From contig NZ_VORM01000001.1 in NCBI RefSeq assembly GCF_007997225.1, positions 248,001 to 312,000 on the forward strand: a stretch of DNA of 64,000 nucleotides, given 5' to 3'. This document shows, one piece after another, positions 1 through 8,674 of this stretch. Every line of letters starts with the position of its first letter. Positions within the stretch are counted from its first letter, which is position 1. Below the pieces are notes generated by a model. The model saw only the letters and a list, made by a program, of their open reading frames with translations, was not told the origin of the DNA and ran no database searches. Source of the DNA: Subsaximicrobium wynnwilliamsii. Lineage in GTDB: Bacteria; Bacteroidota; Bacteroidia; Flavobacteriales; Flavobacteriaceae. The position numbers and the translations under genes are program-made.

Positions 1-448
1 AAGAATTAATCAATGTAAACTTATCTGAAATGATTAATTTATCGTATTTGTAAATATAAACACTGTCTCTATCTACGATTATTTTTGTAGCCTGTGCATA
101 CTTTTTATTGTGATTTGGCTTTAATAAGAATGTGCCTTTGAAAAGTTCGTAAACATTATTTGTAGTTATGTTTTGATTGATGCTATGTATCCTGTCCCAA
201 ACATAAAGATTAATCAGACTGTCTTTGCCTGCTAAATCCCTATAATCTTGAATTAATAATGAATCGGTTGACTTACCTGTTTCTTTTTCTAGAATTGAGT
301 AAAACTTGTAAATTGGGTCGTTTTTAAACGTCTCATTTGAACTTAAAATACTGTCGTATTTCTTTTCTATTTCTACACAAGGATCAATAGTTCGCTTTTT
401 CTGACAGGAAAAACATACTATCAAAGTAATAATTATTAGCTTTTTCAT
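1..448 (-). CDS. Small lipoprotein of unknown function, 3' end beyond the window
   Basis: The minus strand is open from an ATG at 448 to the window edge (149 codons seen), so the C-terminus is missing. The protein begins MKKLIIITLIVCFSCQKK, a short hydrophobic signal ending in FSC, typical of a Bacteroidota lipoprotein. The rest is polar, rich in Asp, Lys and Asn, with no domain I recognise. Only 3 bases separate its ATG from the stop of the broken HExxH gene upstream, so the two were probably co-transcribed and translationally coupled. It may be a partner or immunity-like protein for that gene, but this is only a guess from position. Confidence 0.7.
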   Translation of the reverse strand, partial: MKKLIIITLIVCFSCQKKRTIDPCVEIEKKYDSILSSNETFKNDPIYKFYSILEKETGKSTDSLLIQDYRDLAGKDSLINLYVWDRIHSINQNITTNNVYELFKGTFLLKPNHNKKYAQATKIIVDRDSVYIYKYDKLIISDKFTLINS

Positions 449-451
449 AAT

Positions 452-2254
452 TCAATTACAGTTTATACCGTTATTATCGTACTCATTAATTATGATATTA
501 ATATATCTATTGTAAGTCCTTAATGCTTCAGGAATATCGGCTTCATCAATATCTACTTGATTTTTAAAGTTTTTCCAGGCATCGGTAAATTGACTGATTT
601 CTCCGTTCTCGTCAGATGTAATTCTTAATCCTGACCAAGACAGGGCTTCATAGAATTCTTCGGCATTCGGTCTTGTTGTGCCTTTTGATAAATCGTAGGC
701 TTTCATTACATCTATGAGTGTGTCTCTATAAAACGCAGCCATTTGGTTATGGTGCGCTAAAGTAAGATCAGGATATAGACCCCATGAAATGATGTCGCCC
801 ATAATATTCTGAGTATATTCTCTATTACCATAACGTAATGTAAAATCCGCAATTCCCAAAAAATTATCTTGAAGCTCAGTATATTCCTCTAATGAAATGA
901 TGTGATAATCATCTACCAATTCTTTCAATTTCCTATAAAGTTCAGCATGTATTATCTCGTGGGCAATAGTCTGGACCATTACTATATTACTTACATGGGT
1001 AAGAGATTGACTATTCAGGTTAATAAAGGCTGTATCTTGGTTCGCATTTAGACCCGTATTTCCCGTATTGCCCCAATTAGTATTGCTGAACATGCCCCAT
1101 TCTAAGTGTAAAACAGGGGAAGTAGGCTCAAATTTCTTGATTAATTTACTTATTTTTTCCGTTGCGACTATATCATCTTTAATTGCCTTTAAACAGGTTT
1201 GTTCTTGAAAAGCAACTGTTTCAGTGATTTCAACAAATATTTCTAATTCGTAATCAACAATATCATTATCATCAGGATCTGAATTAAGGATTTCCTCTAT
1301 AAAATCCTTAGCCTCCTCACTACAACCACCCTCAACAACAAGATAAGAATAGATATCCCAATACTGTTGTGCTGTAAAATTATAAGACGCAACATTATAG
1401 GACGGGGTCAAACCGCTCTCTTCTGTTTCAGAGCTAGAGGCGTTATCGTTCAAACAGTCATCGATGCGTAAAGTGGTCTTGGTGCTAACGGGCGTAGAGT
1501 AGGTTGTCTCATCTTCAGTGTTGTTGTTTCCATCGTTATGGGGAGGGCCAGTACCTCCACCGCTATTGGTATTCGTTTCTGGATTTTCATTTGGCTCTGG
1601 TTGGCCTCCGCCAGACGAGCAACTGGTCCAACCAAAAATAGGCCTCGAAGTACAAGTCGTTGTGCCAGCACGTTGACAGGTAAAATTTGATTCCTGACAT
1701 GGACATTCATCTCCAATTTGATGATGACTACTTCCACTGCAAGTTGAACTTACACTACAAACCGGCTGATAGCCTACCTGTGTAAATTCACGAACGCAGC
1801 CATTGCCCCTGCCTATTACAAGGCTTTCGTCTTCAATGGCCTCAATGCCAAGGTAGCCTAAGTCGCAGAGCAGTTGGTCATTTTCGTCTACCTAATAATG
1901 ATAGGTAAGAAGATACTGTTGGTAGGTGCCATCGTCAAATTGTTTCAACACGTAGTTCTCAACGACGGTCATTTCTTCGGTCTCACGATGCACGGGAAAC
2001 GTGTAGGTGGCAAACCCCTCTTGCGCTATGACCTGTACTTCGGTCTCATCAATAGTAAAGCCATAGGTTGATGAGCTTGCTCCCCTTTGAAAAGCGGCAT
2101 CTTGGTTTATGGAGCTTATCTTATTTGCCAAAGATTTGTGTCGCTGTTTAAAATGCTCCCAACTATAATATTGCAATTCAAAATTTGGTTGGTTAGTACT
2201 TGTGTTTTCAACCTCTATTTCATCATCCTCCTGGCAACCAAAAGTCATGAGCAT
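452..2254 (-). pseudogene. Secreted HExxH metallopeptidase-like lipoprotein, broken by an in-frame TAG
   Basis: One reading frame runs from 2254 to 452 (about 600 codons) with a single interruption, a TAG at 1892-1894. The part before it (120 codons) starts MLMTFGCQEDDE, the tail of a lipoprotein signal. The part after it continues in the same frame through a Cys-rich segment and a Gly/Asn/Pro-rich linker (about 1510-1620). It ends in an alpha-helical domain with the motif AHEIIHAEL near 940-965, a candidate zinc-binding HExxH. No ATG occurs between the stop and about 1450, so the downstream part has no good start of its own. The hydrophobic signal extends upstream of 2254 (KSLILCTGL) without a start codon before a TAG, so the 5' end is damaged as well. 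The intact function was probably a surface metallopeptidase-like protein, family not recognised. A sequencing error could explain the TAG but not the missing start. Confidence 0.6.
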
Positions 2255-2291
2255 TAATCCCGTGCAGAGTATTAGGGATTTAAGATACTAT

Positions 2292-2307
2292 TTCGCTGTT
2301 TCGCTGT
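2292..2307. repeat. 8-bp tandem duplication at the damaged 5' end of the HExxH pseudogene
   Basis: TTCGCTGT occurs twice in tandem (2292-2299 and 2300-2307). It lies between an upstream minus-strand ATG (2310-2312) and the signal-peptide frame of the pseudogene. From that ATG the frame does not join the lipoprotein frame, so the duplication or a nearby indel may have separated the start from the gene. Removing one copy does not by itself restore the frame. Confidence 0.5.
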
Positions 2308-2312
2308 TTCAT

Positions 2313-3068
2313 AAGTTAAAAATGGTTTCGTTTTAGTCTAGTACTATTATTTTAAGAGGGATTGTCAAATGTAGAACCATCCAATGTCAAAAACTGTTAA
2401 AACAAATGTTAAAAAAGACCTTAAAACCAGCGTAATATTACGGTTTTACCCTACTCTCTAAGTATAGCGATGCCTGCGAGCGAGAATTAATTTGCTCTAA
2501 AGTGCCGTAAATAGGAGTTGAAATTGATTTTTCAGGATTTAAGGCAAAAAAAAAAACATGATTAGAAAAAACAAATTTCATAATCCAACCGCAGCCTACT
2601 TTATAAGTTTTATATCACATCTGGCTAATTTTTATTATGGCATTCATGGATTCGCTTCGCTCAAGTGCAACGATGTATTGCTTCGGTATTTTTACTCGGA
2701 AAGTTCAGTTTAATGTTTTAGAAGATCGCATTGCAGCGCGGAAAAAGGTATGAAAGTTTTTTTCTATTGTTTTATGCCGAAGATGAAAGCTAACTGAATA
2801 TAGATCATAAGGGAATGCATGTAGGCGTTATGGAATCATGAGAAAAACTGGAGGCGACATTATCTTTTGGGCACGAGCGAGACGCTCGCGCTAGCGGGAT
2901 TTTAGGATGATCCAATAATGATTAAGAATTCAAAGTACATCCCAATTTCTCAAGGCCTTGAACTGTGCTCTAAAGCGCTTATCTTTTAAAGAGGATTTTG
3001 TTTGCCGCTCCAAGGGTTTGATTTATTCGATTTCGATATCGAGTTCATGGCGATTCCTTCTGGTATTT
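2313..3068. other. 755-bp intergenic stretch without a recognisable gene
   Basis: No open frame here has protein-like composition. It holds an oligo-A run near 2550, a 10-bp palindrome CAAGGCCTTG (2951-2960) and a GC-rich patch around 2870-2900 (GAGCGAGACGCTCGCGCTAG) that looks like a piece of a flavobacterial intergenic repeat. A -7-like TACATTTG (minus strand, about 2366-2373) could belong to the broken gene downstream, but no TTG lies at the right spacing. Confidence 0.5.
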
Positions 3069-4787
3069 TCATTGCACCGAATCAATCACGCTCCCGCAAG
3101 TCATCATTTGCTCCCCGTAATAGGGATTTCGAATATCTTCTTCAGTGCTGAGCCAAACAGCGCCTTTGTTATTGTTTGCCATAGGACATTTTTGAACATA
3201 GAGGATTGGGTTAACGTCTTTGAGGTTTACCGCTATTGGAATTATGTTTTCGTTCAGGATTACAAAATGGGCGCGCTGGTTTTCAAGCTTGTCATTTATA
3301 GCAATGGCATCCAGCATCTCGATGCTTTTAATGATGTGGGATTGTTCCATCTTTCCCAAAGCGTCTATTTCTATGGATTTCAGAGACTTTGATGTCGCTT
3401 TCGCAAAAATCGAAACTTGAGCAGCATCACTATCTACAAAGGCATCTTTCATTTGAAGATAGGGACTGAAAACTTTCGTAAAATTCTTTTGGAAGCTGGC
3501 TGATAATTCTATTTTCATATCTGCCATTGGCATGGTCTCTTTAACGGTCTTCCCTTGGTTCATCATTGATTTTTTTCCTTGCAGTTGTGCTGCAGCATCA
3601 ACCGTGAAGGTGCCGTTGGTCACGATTTCATCGCCATTTTGAAGGCCTTGGGTAATCGTGTAAAACTCGCCATTACGATTGCCGATGGTGACTCCGCGCA
3701 TTTCAAAAACAGGTAAGTTGGGATTTGTTTTTATATAAACTAAGGATCGTTCTCCTGTCCACATCACGGCACTTGCAGGAACGGTAAGCGTTTCCGCAGT
3801 AGTTTTCATTGCGCCTTTGAGTTTGCCAGTGACGAACATTCCTGGTTTAAATAAATCCTCGGTATTTTTCAGGGTTGCTCTCACAGTCACAGTGCGTGTT
3901 GCATTATTCAATAAAGGGTCAATAAATGATACGCTCGCATCAAATTCTTTATTGGGATAGGCATTGGCAACTACTTTTATTTTTTGGCCGTCTTTTAAAT
4001 TTGAAATCTGATTTTCATAAGCGTCAAATTCTGCCCAAACCGAATTCAAGTTACTCACTTTAAGAATGGGCTGTCCTTGTTTTACATAGTCGCCTTCTCT
4101 TGCCATGACTTCAGAAACAGTTCCGGAAACCGTGGCATAAATAGGAAAGTTATCGCGCACATTACCAGATGATTCTATGGCGTCGATTTGTTGGTCTGAT
4201 AGTTTCCAGTTTTTTAGCTTGTTACGTACAGCTTTATACAAAGCAGGTTGCGATTCTTTTAAGGAAGCCGTTGTGAGCAGTTCCTGTTGCGCAGCCACTA
4301 AATTGGGCGAATAGATTGTAGCCAGTAGCTGACCCCGATTTATTTGCTGCCCTTCATAATTGACATTCAAGCGCTCAATACGTCCGTCAAAATAGCTAGC
4401 TTGGACACTGTTGTTTTCTTCATTGGCTGCAATTTTTCCTGAAAGGGAGATCATGCCATCAGCATCAGAAGCAGCCGCATTACCAACCACGGTGGTTTGA
4501 ATATTGGCAAGCGCCATGGCGTTTTCGGTCATTTTGATTTCATTCATCGCAAGACCTTCGGCACTAGATTCGGCTGGAATAAGATCCATTCCACAAATAG
4601 GGCAATCGCCAGGTTCTGGTTGCATGATTTGTGGATGCATGGAGCAGGTCCACATTTGGATTTGTGTTTCCGACGTATCTGAGACATTTTTGGTGTTTGC
4701 AGAACCTTCCGAAGAAGTCCCGAAAAACACGTAGCCTAAGACGAGTCCTGCTATTAATAGTGCGATGTAAATGATGTACTTTTTCAT
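3069..4787 (-). CDS. cusB: CusB-type RND periplasmic adaptor with heavy-metal-binding and DUF3347 domains
   Basis: This is the periplasmic adaptor linking a CusA-type RND pump to its outer-membrane channel for Cu(I)/Ag(I) export. The 572-aa protein has an N-terminal membrane anchor (1-24). A YHS-like heavy-metal-binding motif follows at about 45-72 (WTCSMHP...GDCPICGMDL). The HlyD-type barrel, hairpin and lipoyl region spans about 100-410, and a C-terminal DUF3347 domain about 424-572 contains CPMANNN and a late MMTCG. The last domain is paralogous to the separate lipoprotein at 9741-10292. Its partner genes cusA and tolC lie far upstream at 15950-21493, which is unusual since these genes normally adjoin. 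The ATG at 4787 gives a proper anchor. It is probably the last gene of the copper island transcript. Confidence 0.92.
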   Translation of the reverse strand: MKKYIIYIALLIAGLVLGYVFFGTSSEGSANTKNVSDTSETQIQMWTCSMHPQIMQPEPGDCPICGMDLIPAESSAEGLAMNEIKMTENAMALANIQTTVVGNAAASDADGMISLSGKIAANEENNSVQASYFDGRIERLNVNYEGQQINRGQLLATIYSPNLVAAQQELLTTASLKESQPALYKAVRNKLKNWKLSDQQIDAIESSGNVRDNFPIYATVSGTVSEVMAREGDYVKQGQPILKVSNLNSVWAEFDAYENQISNLKDGQKIKVVANAYPNKEFDASVSFIDPLLNNATRTVTVRATLKNTEDLFKPGMFVTGKLKGAMKTTAETLTVPASAVMWTGERSLVYIKTNPNLPVFEMRGVTIGNRNGEFYTITQGLQNGDEIVTNGTFTVDAAAQLQGKKSMMNQGKTVKETMPMADMKIELSASFQKNFTKVFSPYLQMKDAFVDSDAAQVSIFAKATSKSLKSIEIDALGKMEQSHIIKSIEMLDAIAINDKLENQRAHFVILNENIIPIAVNLKDVNPILYVQKCPMANNNKGAVWLSTEEDIRNPYYGEQMMTCGSVIDSVQ

Positions 4788-4802
4788 AGTTATACTGTTT
4801 TT

Positions 4803-4835
4803 AAACCTAACAGGTTTTAAAAACCTGTTAGGTTT
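4803..4835. repeat. Perfect palindrome of the CCTAACAGG family
   Basis: Arms AAACCTAACAGGTTTT (4803-4818) and its exact reverse complement (4820-4835) are separated by one base. It lies between the 57-aa protein gene and cusB. The same core recurs at 15903-15957, 46010-46040 and 50642-50672. It could form a hairpin in the transcript, but no T-tract follows on the minus strand. Confidence 0.85.
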
Positions 4836-4873
4836 GTAAGCGACGTTTTTTTGCGCTAGGGATTAGGCATGAA

Positions 4874-5047
4874 TTATATTTTTTTGATCTCGTGAATTAG
4901 TTGTTCAACCTTTTTATCAGAATGTTCTTGCGGATCTGAAGCAGTTTTGGATGACAATAAAGTGGTGCCATTGTTTCCAAATAGGAACCAGCCAGCTAAA
5001 ACGCCAACAACTAATGCAAGCACAATAGATACTACATTTTTATTCAT
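4874..5047 (-). CDS. 57-aa single-pass membrane protein in the copper island
   Basis: An ATG at 5047 opens 57 codons: MNKNVVSIVLALVVGVLAGW, then FLFGNN and a polar tail ending in a Lys/Glu-rich stretch (HSDKKVEQLIHEIKKI). One N-terminal helix (about 4-24) predicts a membrane anchor with a short periplasmic tail. It resembles the N-terminal anchor region of the CusB adaptor downstream but has no metal motif. It lies between the DUF305 gene and cusB on the same strand. Function unknown; the intact frame and sensible start support a real gene. Confidence 0.6.
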   Translation of the reverse strand: MNKNVVSIVLALVVGVLAGWFLFGNNGTTLLSSKTASDPQEHSDKKVEQLIHEIKKI

Positions 5048-5077
5048 AATTTCTATATTTTAATTCAAGCACTACAC

Positions 5078-5155
5078 TGCGCTAGGGATAGTAGTGAAAA
5101 TCCTTTTTGTGAGGCACGAGCAAAAAGATTGTAGCGGATAGCCCGCCCGAGCGCC
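5078..5155. repeat. Structured flavobacterial intergenic element
   Basis: The stretch GCGCTAGGGATAGTAGTG ... AGCGGATAGCCCG contains an inverted repeat, ATCCTTTTTG (5100-5109) against CAAAAAGAT (5121-5129). From memory, elements with this wording are common between genes in Flavobacteriaceae; I could not verify that here. A truncated echo (GCGCTAGGGATTAG) lies at about 4853-4866. It may act as a transcript-end structure. Confidence 0.45.
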
Positions 5156-5164
5156 CAAAAACTT

Positions 5165-5656
5165 CTAATTATCCTCAAGCCTTTTGATCATTTGCTTCAT
5201 CTCTTCAATTTCCTTTTTTTGAGCTTTGATGATATCTTCAGCCAATTGCTTTACTTCTGGATCTTGAATATCGGCACGCTCACTGGTTAAAATCGCAATG
5301 GAGTGGTGCGGAATCATCGCTTTCATCCACAATACATCCCCAATAATGGGTGCTTGGGCGCGTACTAATCCCAACGCGCTTGCAAAGAGAGCGATACTGC
5401 CAACAATAATGGCGATATTCTTCTTTTTATTTTGATACATCCCGCGCATGGCCACATACATAATGATTGCCATGGCAGAAATCCCCAGACAACTCATATA
5501 AAATCGGGTCAAACTAAAATACACATGATCGATGGCATAGGTGTTTAAATACATTGTGATGTACATTGCCACAAAGGATGCGGCCAGCATTCCCACAAAT
5601 TTGGTGTAGTTGTTTTGCTTTTTTGAATCGTGATTCATCTCGGCTTTGCTTTCCAT
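5165..5656 (-). CDS. DUF305 family membrane protein
   Basis: 163 aa. Three hydrophobic segments (about 18-38, 48-68 and 78-98) are followed by the DUF305 core with WMKAMIPHHSIAIL and a final coiled-coil-like helix rich in Glu and Lys. DUF305 proteins are ferritin-like helical domains, and several members (CopM type) bind copper through Met and His residues. The MIPHHS motif is the usual signature. The gene follows copA by 18 bases on the same strand, so it is likely co-transcribed. Probable role: copper binding at the membrane; the exact function is inferred from context. Confidence 0.8.
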   Translation of the reverse strand: MESKAEMNHDSKKQNNYTKFVGMLAASFVAMYITMYLNTYAIDHVYFSLTRFYMSCLGISAMAIIMYVAMRGMYQNKKKNIAIIVGSIALFASALGLVRAQAPIIGDVLWMKAMIPHHSIAILTSERADIQDPEVKQLAEDIIKAQKKEIEEMKQMIKRLEDN

Positions 5657-5674
5657 ATTTGTTGATTTTAGTTG

Positions 5675-8674
5675 TTAATTGATTTTTTTTGTTTTTAGTC
5701 TCAGAGCATTGGCAATTACCGAAACTGAGCTAAAACTCATCGCCAGCGCTGCTATCATAGGCGATAACAAGATCCCGAAAAATGGGAATAATACGCCTGC
5801 TGCGATTGGAACGCCAAGTGTATTATAAATCAGTGCAAAAAATAGATTCTGTTTGATGTTTCTCATGACGGCGTGACTCAAATTTTTTGCTTTTACAATC
5901 CCGTGCAAATCGCCTTTGACTAAGGTAATCATGGCGCTTTCAATGGCCACATCGGTTCCTGTTCCCATGGCAATCCCAACATCACTTTTGGCAAGGGCGG
6001 GTGCATCGTTGATGCCGTCGCCAGCCATGGCAACTACTTTGCCTTGTTCCTGTAATTTGGTTACTTCTTTGAGTTTGTCTTCGGGTAACATACCTGCTTT
6101 AAAATCAGCAAGGTTGAGCTCGCTGGCAACTGCTTGAGCGGTGTCGTGATTGTCTCCCGTTAACATGATAACAGCAATGCCTTTGTCTTGCAGTTCTTTA
6201 ATCGCTTTGGCACTCGTCTTCTTAATTTTATCGCCAATAACCACATAGCCAGAGACTTCGCCATCGACTGCCAAATAGGAAACGGTTTTGCCTTGTTTCT
6301 GAAAGGATTGTACTTCGGTTTCCATTTCAGTTGAAATAGTGGCTTTTGCATAGGCCATCATTTTGGCATTTCCTAAATCGAGTTTTTTGCCATCCACCGT
6401 GCCTTCTACACCTTTACCGGTTACGGCACTGAAGTTTTCGGTTTTTGAAATTTCGGTTTTTTGTGCTTTACCGTATTTTACGGTGGCTTCAGCAAGCGGA
6501 TGCTCACTGGAACTGTTGAGCGACGCGATGAATTTCAGGATTTCGCTTTCGGAAAAATTTGCACCGAAAACACCAATTTTTTCAACCGTTGGTTTCCCTT
6601 CCGTAATGGTTCCCGTTTTATCGATGATGAGTGTATCTACTTTATCCAATTTCTCAAGGGCTTCGGCATTTTTGATCAATACCCCGTTTTGCGCACCTTT
6701 ACCAACACCTACCATTATTGACATAGGTGTTGCCAATCCTAATGCACAAGGGCAGGCAATTATCAAAACCGCAATGGCATTGACCAAGGCAAATACATAC
6801 GCAGGTTCTGGGCCCCAAATTGCCCAAACGGCAAAGGTGATGATAGAAATCCCAACGACCACAGGGACAAAATATCCTGAAACCGTATCTGCCAGTTTTT
6901 GAATAGGTGCGCGACTGCGGCTGGCGTCATTGACCATGTGTATAATTTGAGAAAGCAAAGTGTCGCTGCCCACTTTTTCGGCTTTCATCAGGAACGATTG
7001 ATTGCCGTTGATGGTGCCGCTGCTTACGTTATCAGATTCGGCTTTGTCAACAGGGATGGGCTCTCCAGAAATCATGGATTCATCTACGGTGGTATGTCCT
7101 TCCGTAATCACACCATCCACAGGAATTTTATCGCCTGGTTTTACGCGTAAAATGTCTCCTTTTTGAATCTGATCTATGGAGACTTCTTCTTCGGTGCCAT
7201 CTACTACTTTAATGGCTTTATTTGGTGCGAGTTTTAGTAATTCTTTTACTGCGGAATTGGTTTTGCTATGGGCACGCGCTTCCAGTACTTGTCCCATCAA
7301 TACCAAAGTGAGAATTACGGTTGCGGCTTCAAAGTATACATGTACTGCGCCAGAATCCGTTTTAAATTGTTCTGGAAAAAAATCGGGGAACAACATCCCG
7401 AAAACACTGAATAGCCAAGCCACACCTGCACCAATCCCAATGAGCGTGAACATGTTGAGGTTCCAAGTTTTGATACTGCGATAGGCGCGTTCAAAAAACA
7501 TCCAGGTGGCATAGAATACCACAGGAATGGAGAGACCGAACTGAATCCAGTTCCACCATTTCTGTTCCATCATATCGTACAATGGATTGTTTGGAATCAT
7601 TTCGCTCATTGCGATCAAGAAAATGGGCAAGGTGAAAGCAACTGCAACCCAGAATTTCTTAAGTAGATTTTTATAGGTTTTTTCTTCGGAAGAACTATCG
7701 GGTTGCATCGGAACCAGATCCATCCCGCAAATTGGGCAGGCTCCGGGTTCATCTTCTACGATTTCAGGATGCATGGGGCAGGTCCATTGTTCTGAAGTCG
7801 TTGCCGATAGGTTTTGCTCTTCTACCAAATCCATTCCGCAGACAGGACAATCGCCTGGTTTGTCGTAAGTTTTGTCGCCTTCGCAGTGCATTGGACAGTA
7901 AAAGGTTCCGGTTCCTTTGCCTTTTGATTTAGCCGCTTTTTTTTCTGAAGGAGGATTATGTGCTCCAGGTTCGTGTATTGAATAGCTACCTCCGTCCTCT
8001 TGCAGTGCTTTTTGAAATGTTTCGATAGGAAGGTGTGATTCCATTTCGATTATAGCTTCCGATTTTTCCAAATTAACGGATGCATTGGTCACGCCATCTA
8101 CTTCAGAAAGTGTTTTTTCAACGTGGCTTCTACAACCGTTGCAGGTCATGCCTTGTATGTGATATGTGTGTTTCATCAGACCGTTTTCTTCTTCTTCTTC
8201 TTCTTCTTCTTCTTCTTTTGGCTTATGAATCGAATAGCTGCCACCATCTTCTTGCAGCGCTTTTTGAAAGGTTTCGATAGGAATGTGTGCTTCCATTTCA
8301 ATGGTAGCTTCAGATTTTTCCAAATTAACGGATGCATTGGTCACGCCTTCTACTTCAGAGAGTGTTTTTTCAACGTGGCTTCGGCAACCGTTGCAGGTCA
8401 TTCCGTGGATGTGATAAGTGTGCTTCATCATACCGTTTTCTTCTTCTTCTTCTTCTTCTTCTTTTGGCCTATGAATCGAATAGCTGCCACCATCTTCTTG
8501 CAGTGCTTTTTGAAAGGTTTCGATAGGAATGTGTGCTTCCATTTCAATGGTAGCTTCAGATTTTTCTAAATTAACGGATGCATTGGTCACGCCATCTACT
8601 TCAGAAAGTGTTTTTTCAACGTGGCTTCGGCAACCGTTGCAGGTCATGCCTTGTATGTGATAGCTGTGTTTCAT
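5675..8674 (-). CDS. copA: CopA-type Cu(I)/Ag(I) P1B-ATPase with three N-terminal HMA domains
   Basis: This ATP-driven exporter moves Cu(I) or Ag(I) from cytoplasm to periplasm. The 999-aa protein starts with three nearly identical HMA domains (1-70, 83-152, 167-236), each with MTCNGC, joined by poly-Glu linkers. Two YHS-like metal-binding motifs follow (YCPMHCEG...GMDL and WTCPMHPE...GMDL, about 260-330). The ATPase core has the metal-site CPC (IACPCALG), the phosphorylation motif DKTGT, the HP motif SSEHPLAEA, MLTGDN and GDGINDAPAL. Single or double HMA is usual, so three plus two extra metal motifs is rich. The ATG at 8674 overlaps the upstream stop by 4 bases (ATGA), indicating coupling. 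Confidence 0.96.
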   Translation of the reverse strand: MKHSYHIQGMTCNGCRSHVEKTLSEVDGVTNASVNLEKSEATIEMEAHIPIETFQKALQEDGGSYSIHRPKEEEEEEEENGMMKHTYHIHGMTCNGCRSHVEKTLSEVEGVTNASVNLEKSEATIEMEAHIPIETFQKALQEDGGSYSIHKPKEEEEEEEEEENGLMKHTYHIQGMTCNGCRSHVEKTLSEVDGVTNASVNLEKSEAIIEMESHLPIETFQKALQEDGGSYSIHEPGAHNPPSEKKAAKSKGKGTGTFYCPMHCEGDKTYDKPGDCPVCGMDLVEEQNLSATTSEQWTCPMHPEIVEDEPGACPICGMDLVPMQPDSSSEEKTYKNLLKKFWVAVAFTLPIFLIAMSEMIPNNPLYDMMEQKWWNWIQFGLSIPVVFYATWMFFERAYRSIKTWNLNMFTLIGIGAGVAWLFSVFGMLFPDFFPEQFKTDSGAVHVYFEAATVILTLVLMGQVLEARAHSKTNSAVKELLKLAPNKAIKVVDGTEEEVSIDQIQKGDILRVKPGDKIPVDGVITEGHTTVDESMISGEPIPVDKAESDNVSSGTINGNQSFLMKAEKVGSDTLLSQIIHMVNDASRSRAPIQKLADTVSGYFVPVVVGISIITFAVWAIWGPEPAYVFALVNAIAVLIIACPCALGLATPMSIMVGVGKGAQNGVLIKNAEALEKLDKVDTLIIDKTGTITEGKPTVEKIGVFGANFSESEILKFIASLNSSSEHPLAEATVKYGKAQKTEISKTENFSAVTGKGVEGTVDGKKLDLGNAKMMAYAKATISTEMETEVQSFQKQGKTVSYLAVDGEVSGYVVIGDKIKKTSAKAIKELQDKGIAVIMLTGDNHDTAQAVASELNLADFKAGMLPEDKLKEVTKLQEQGKVVAMAGDGINDAPALAKSDVGIAMGTGTDVAIESAMITLVKGDLHGIVKAKNLSHAVMRNIKQNLFFALIYNTLGVPIAAGVLFPFFGILLSPMIAALAMSFSSVSVIANALRLKTKKIN
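7967..8674 (-). repeat. Triplicated HMA-coding unit with GAA microsatellite linkers
   Basis: Three tandem copies of the HMA-coding unit lie at 8429-8674 (82 codons), 8177-8428 (84 codons) and 7967-8176 (70 codons, no poly-Glu linker). At protein level only a few residues differ between copies. The first two end in GAA/GAG runs encoding 8 and 10 glutamates, seen on the plus strand as TTC/CTT runs near 8437-8464 and 8185-8217. The similarity points to recent duplication, and copy number could change by recombination without breaking the frame. Confidence 0.85.

Noticed and set aside
1450-1737. 95-aa minus-strand open frame
   Set aside because: It lies in a different frame inside the linker of the broken HExxH gene, has biased composition and no homology I recognise.
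8123-8569. 148-aa plus-strand open frame with long Phe runs
   Set aside because: It is the antisense of the Glu-rich linkers and HMA domains of copA; the Phe runs are just TTC repeats.
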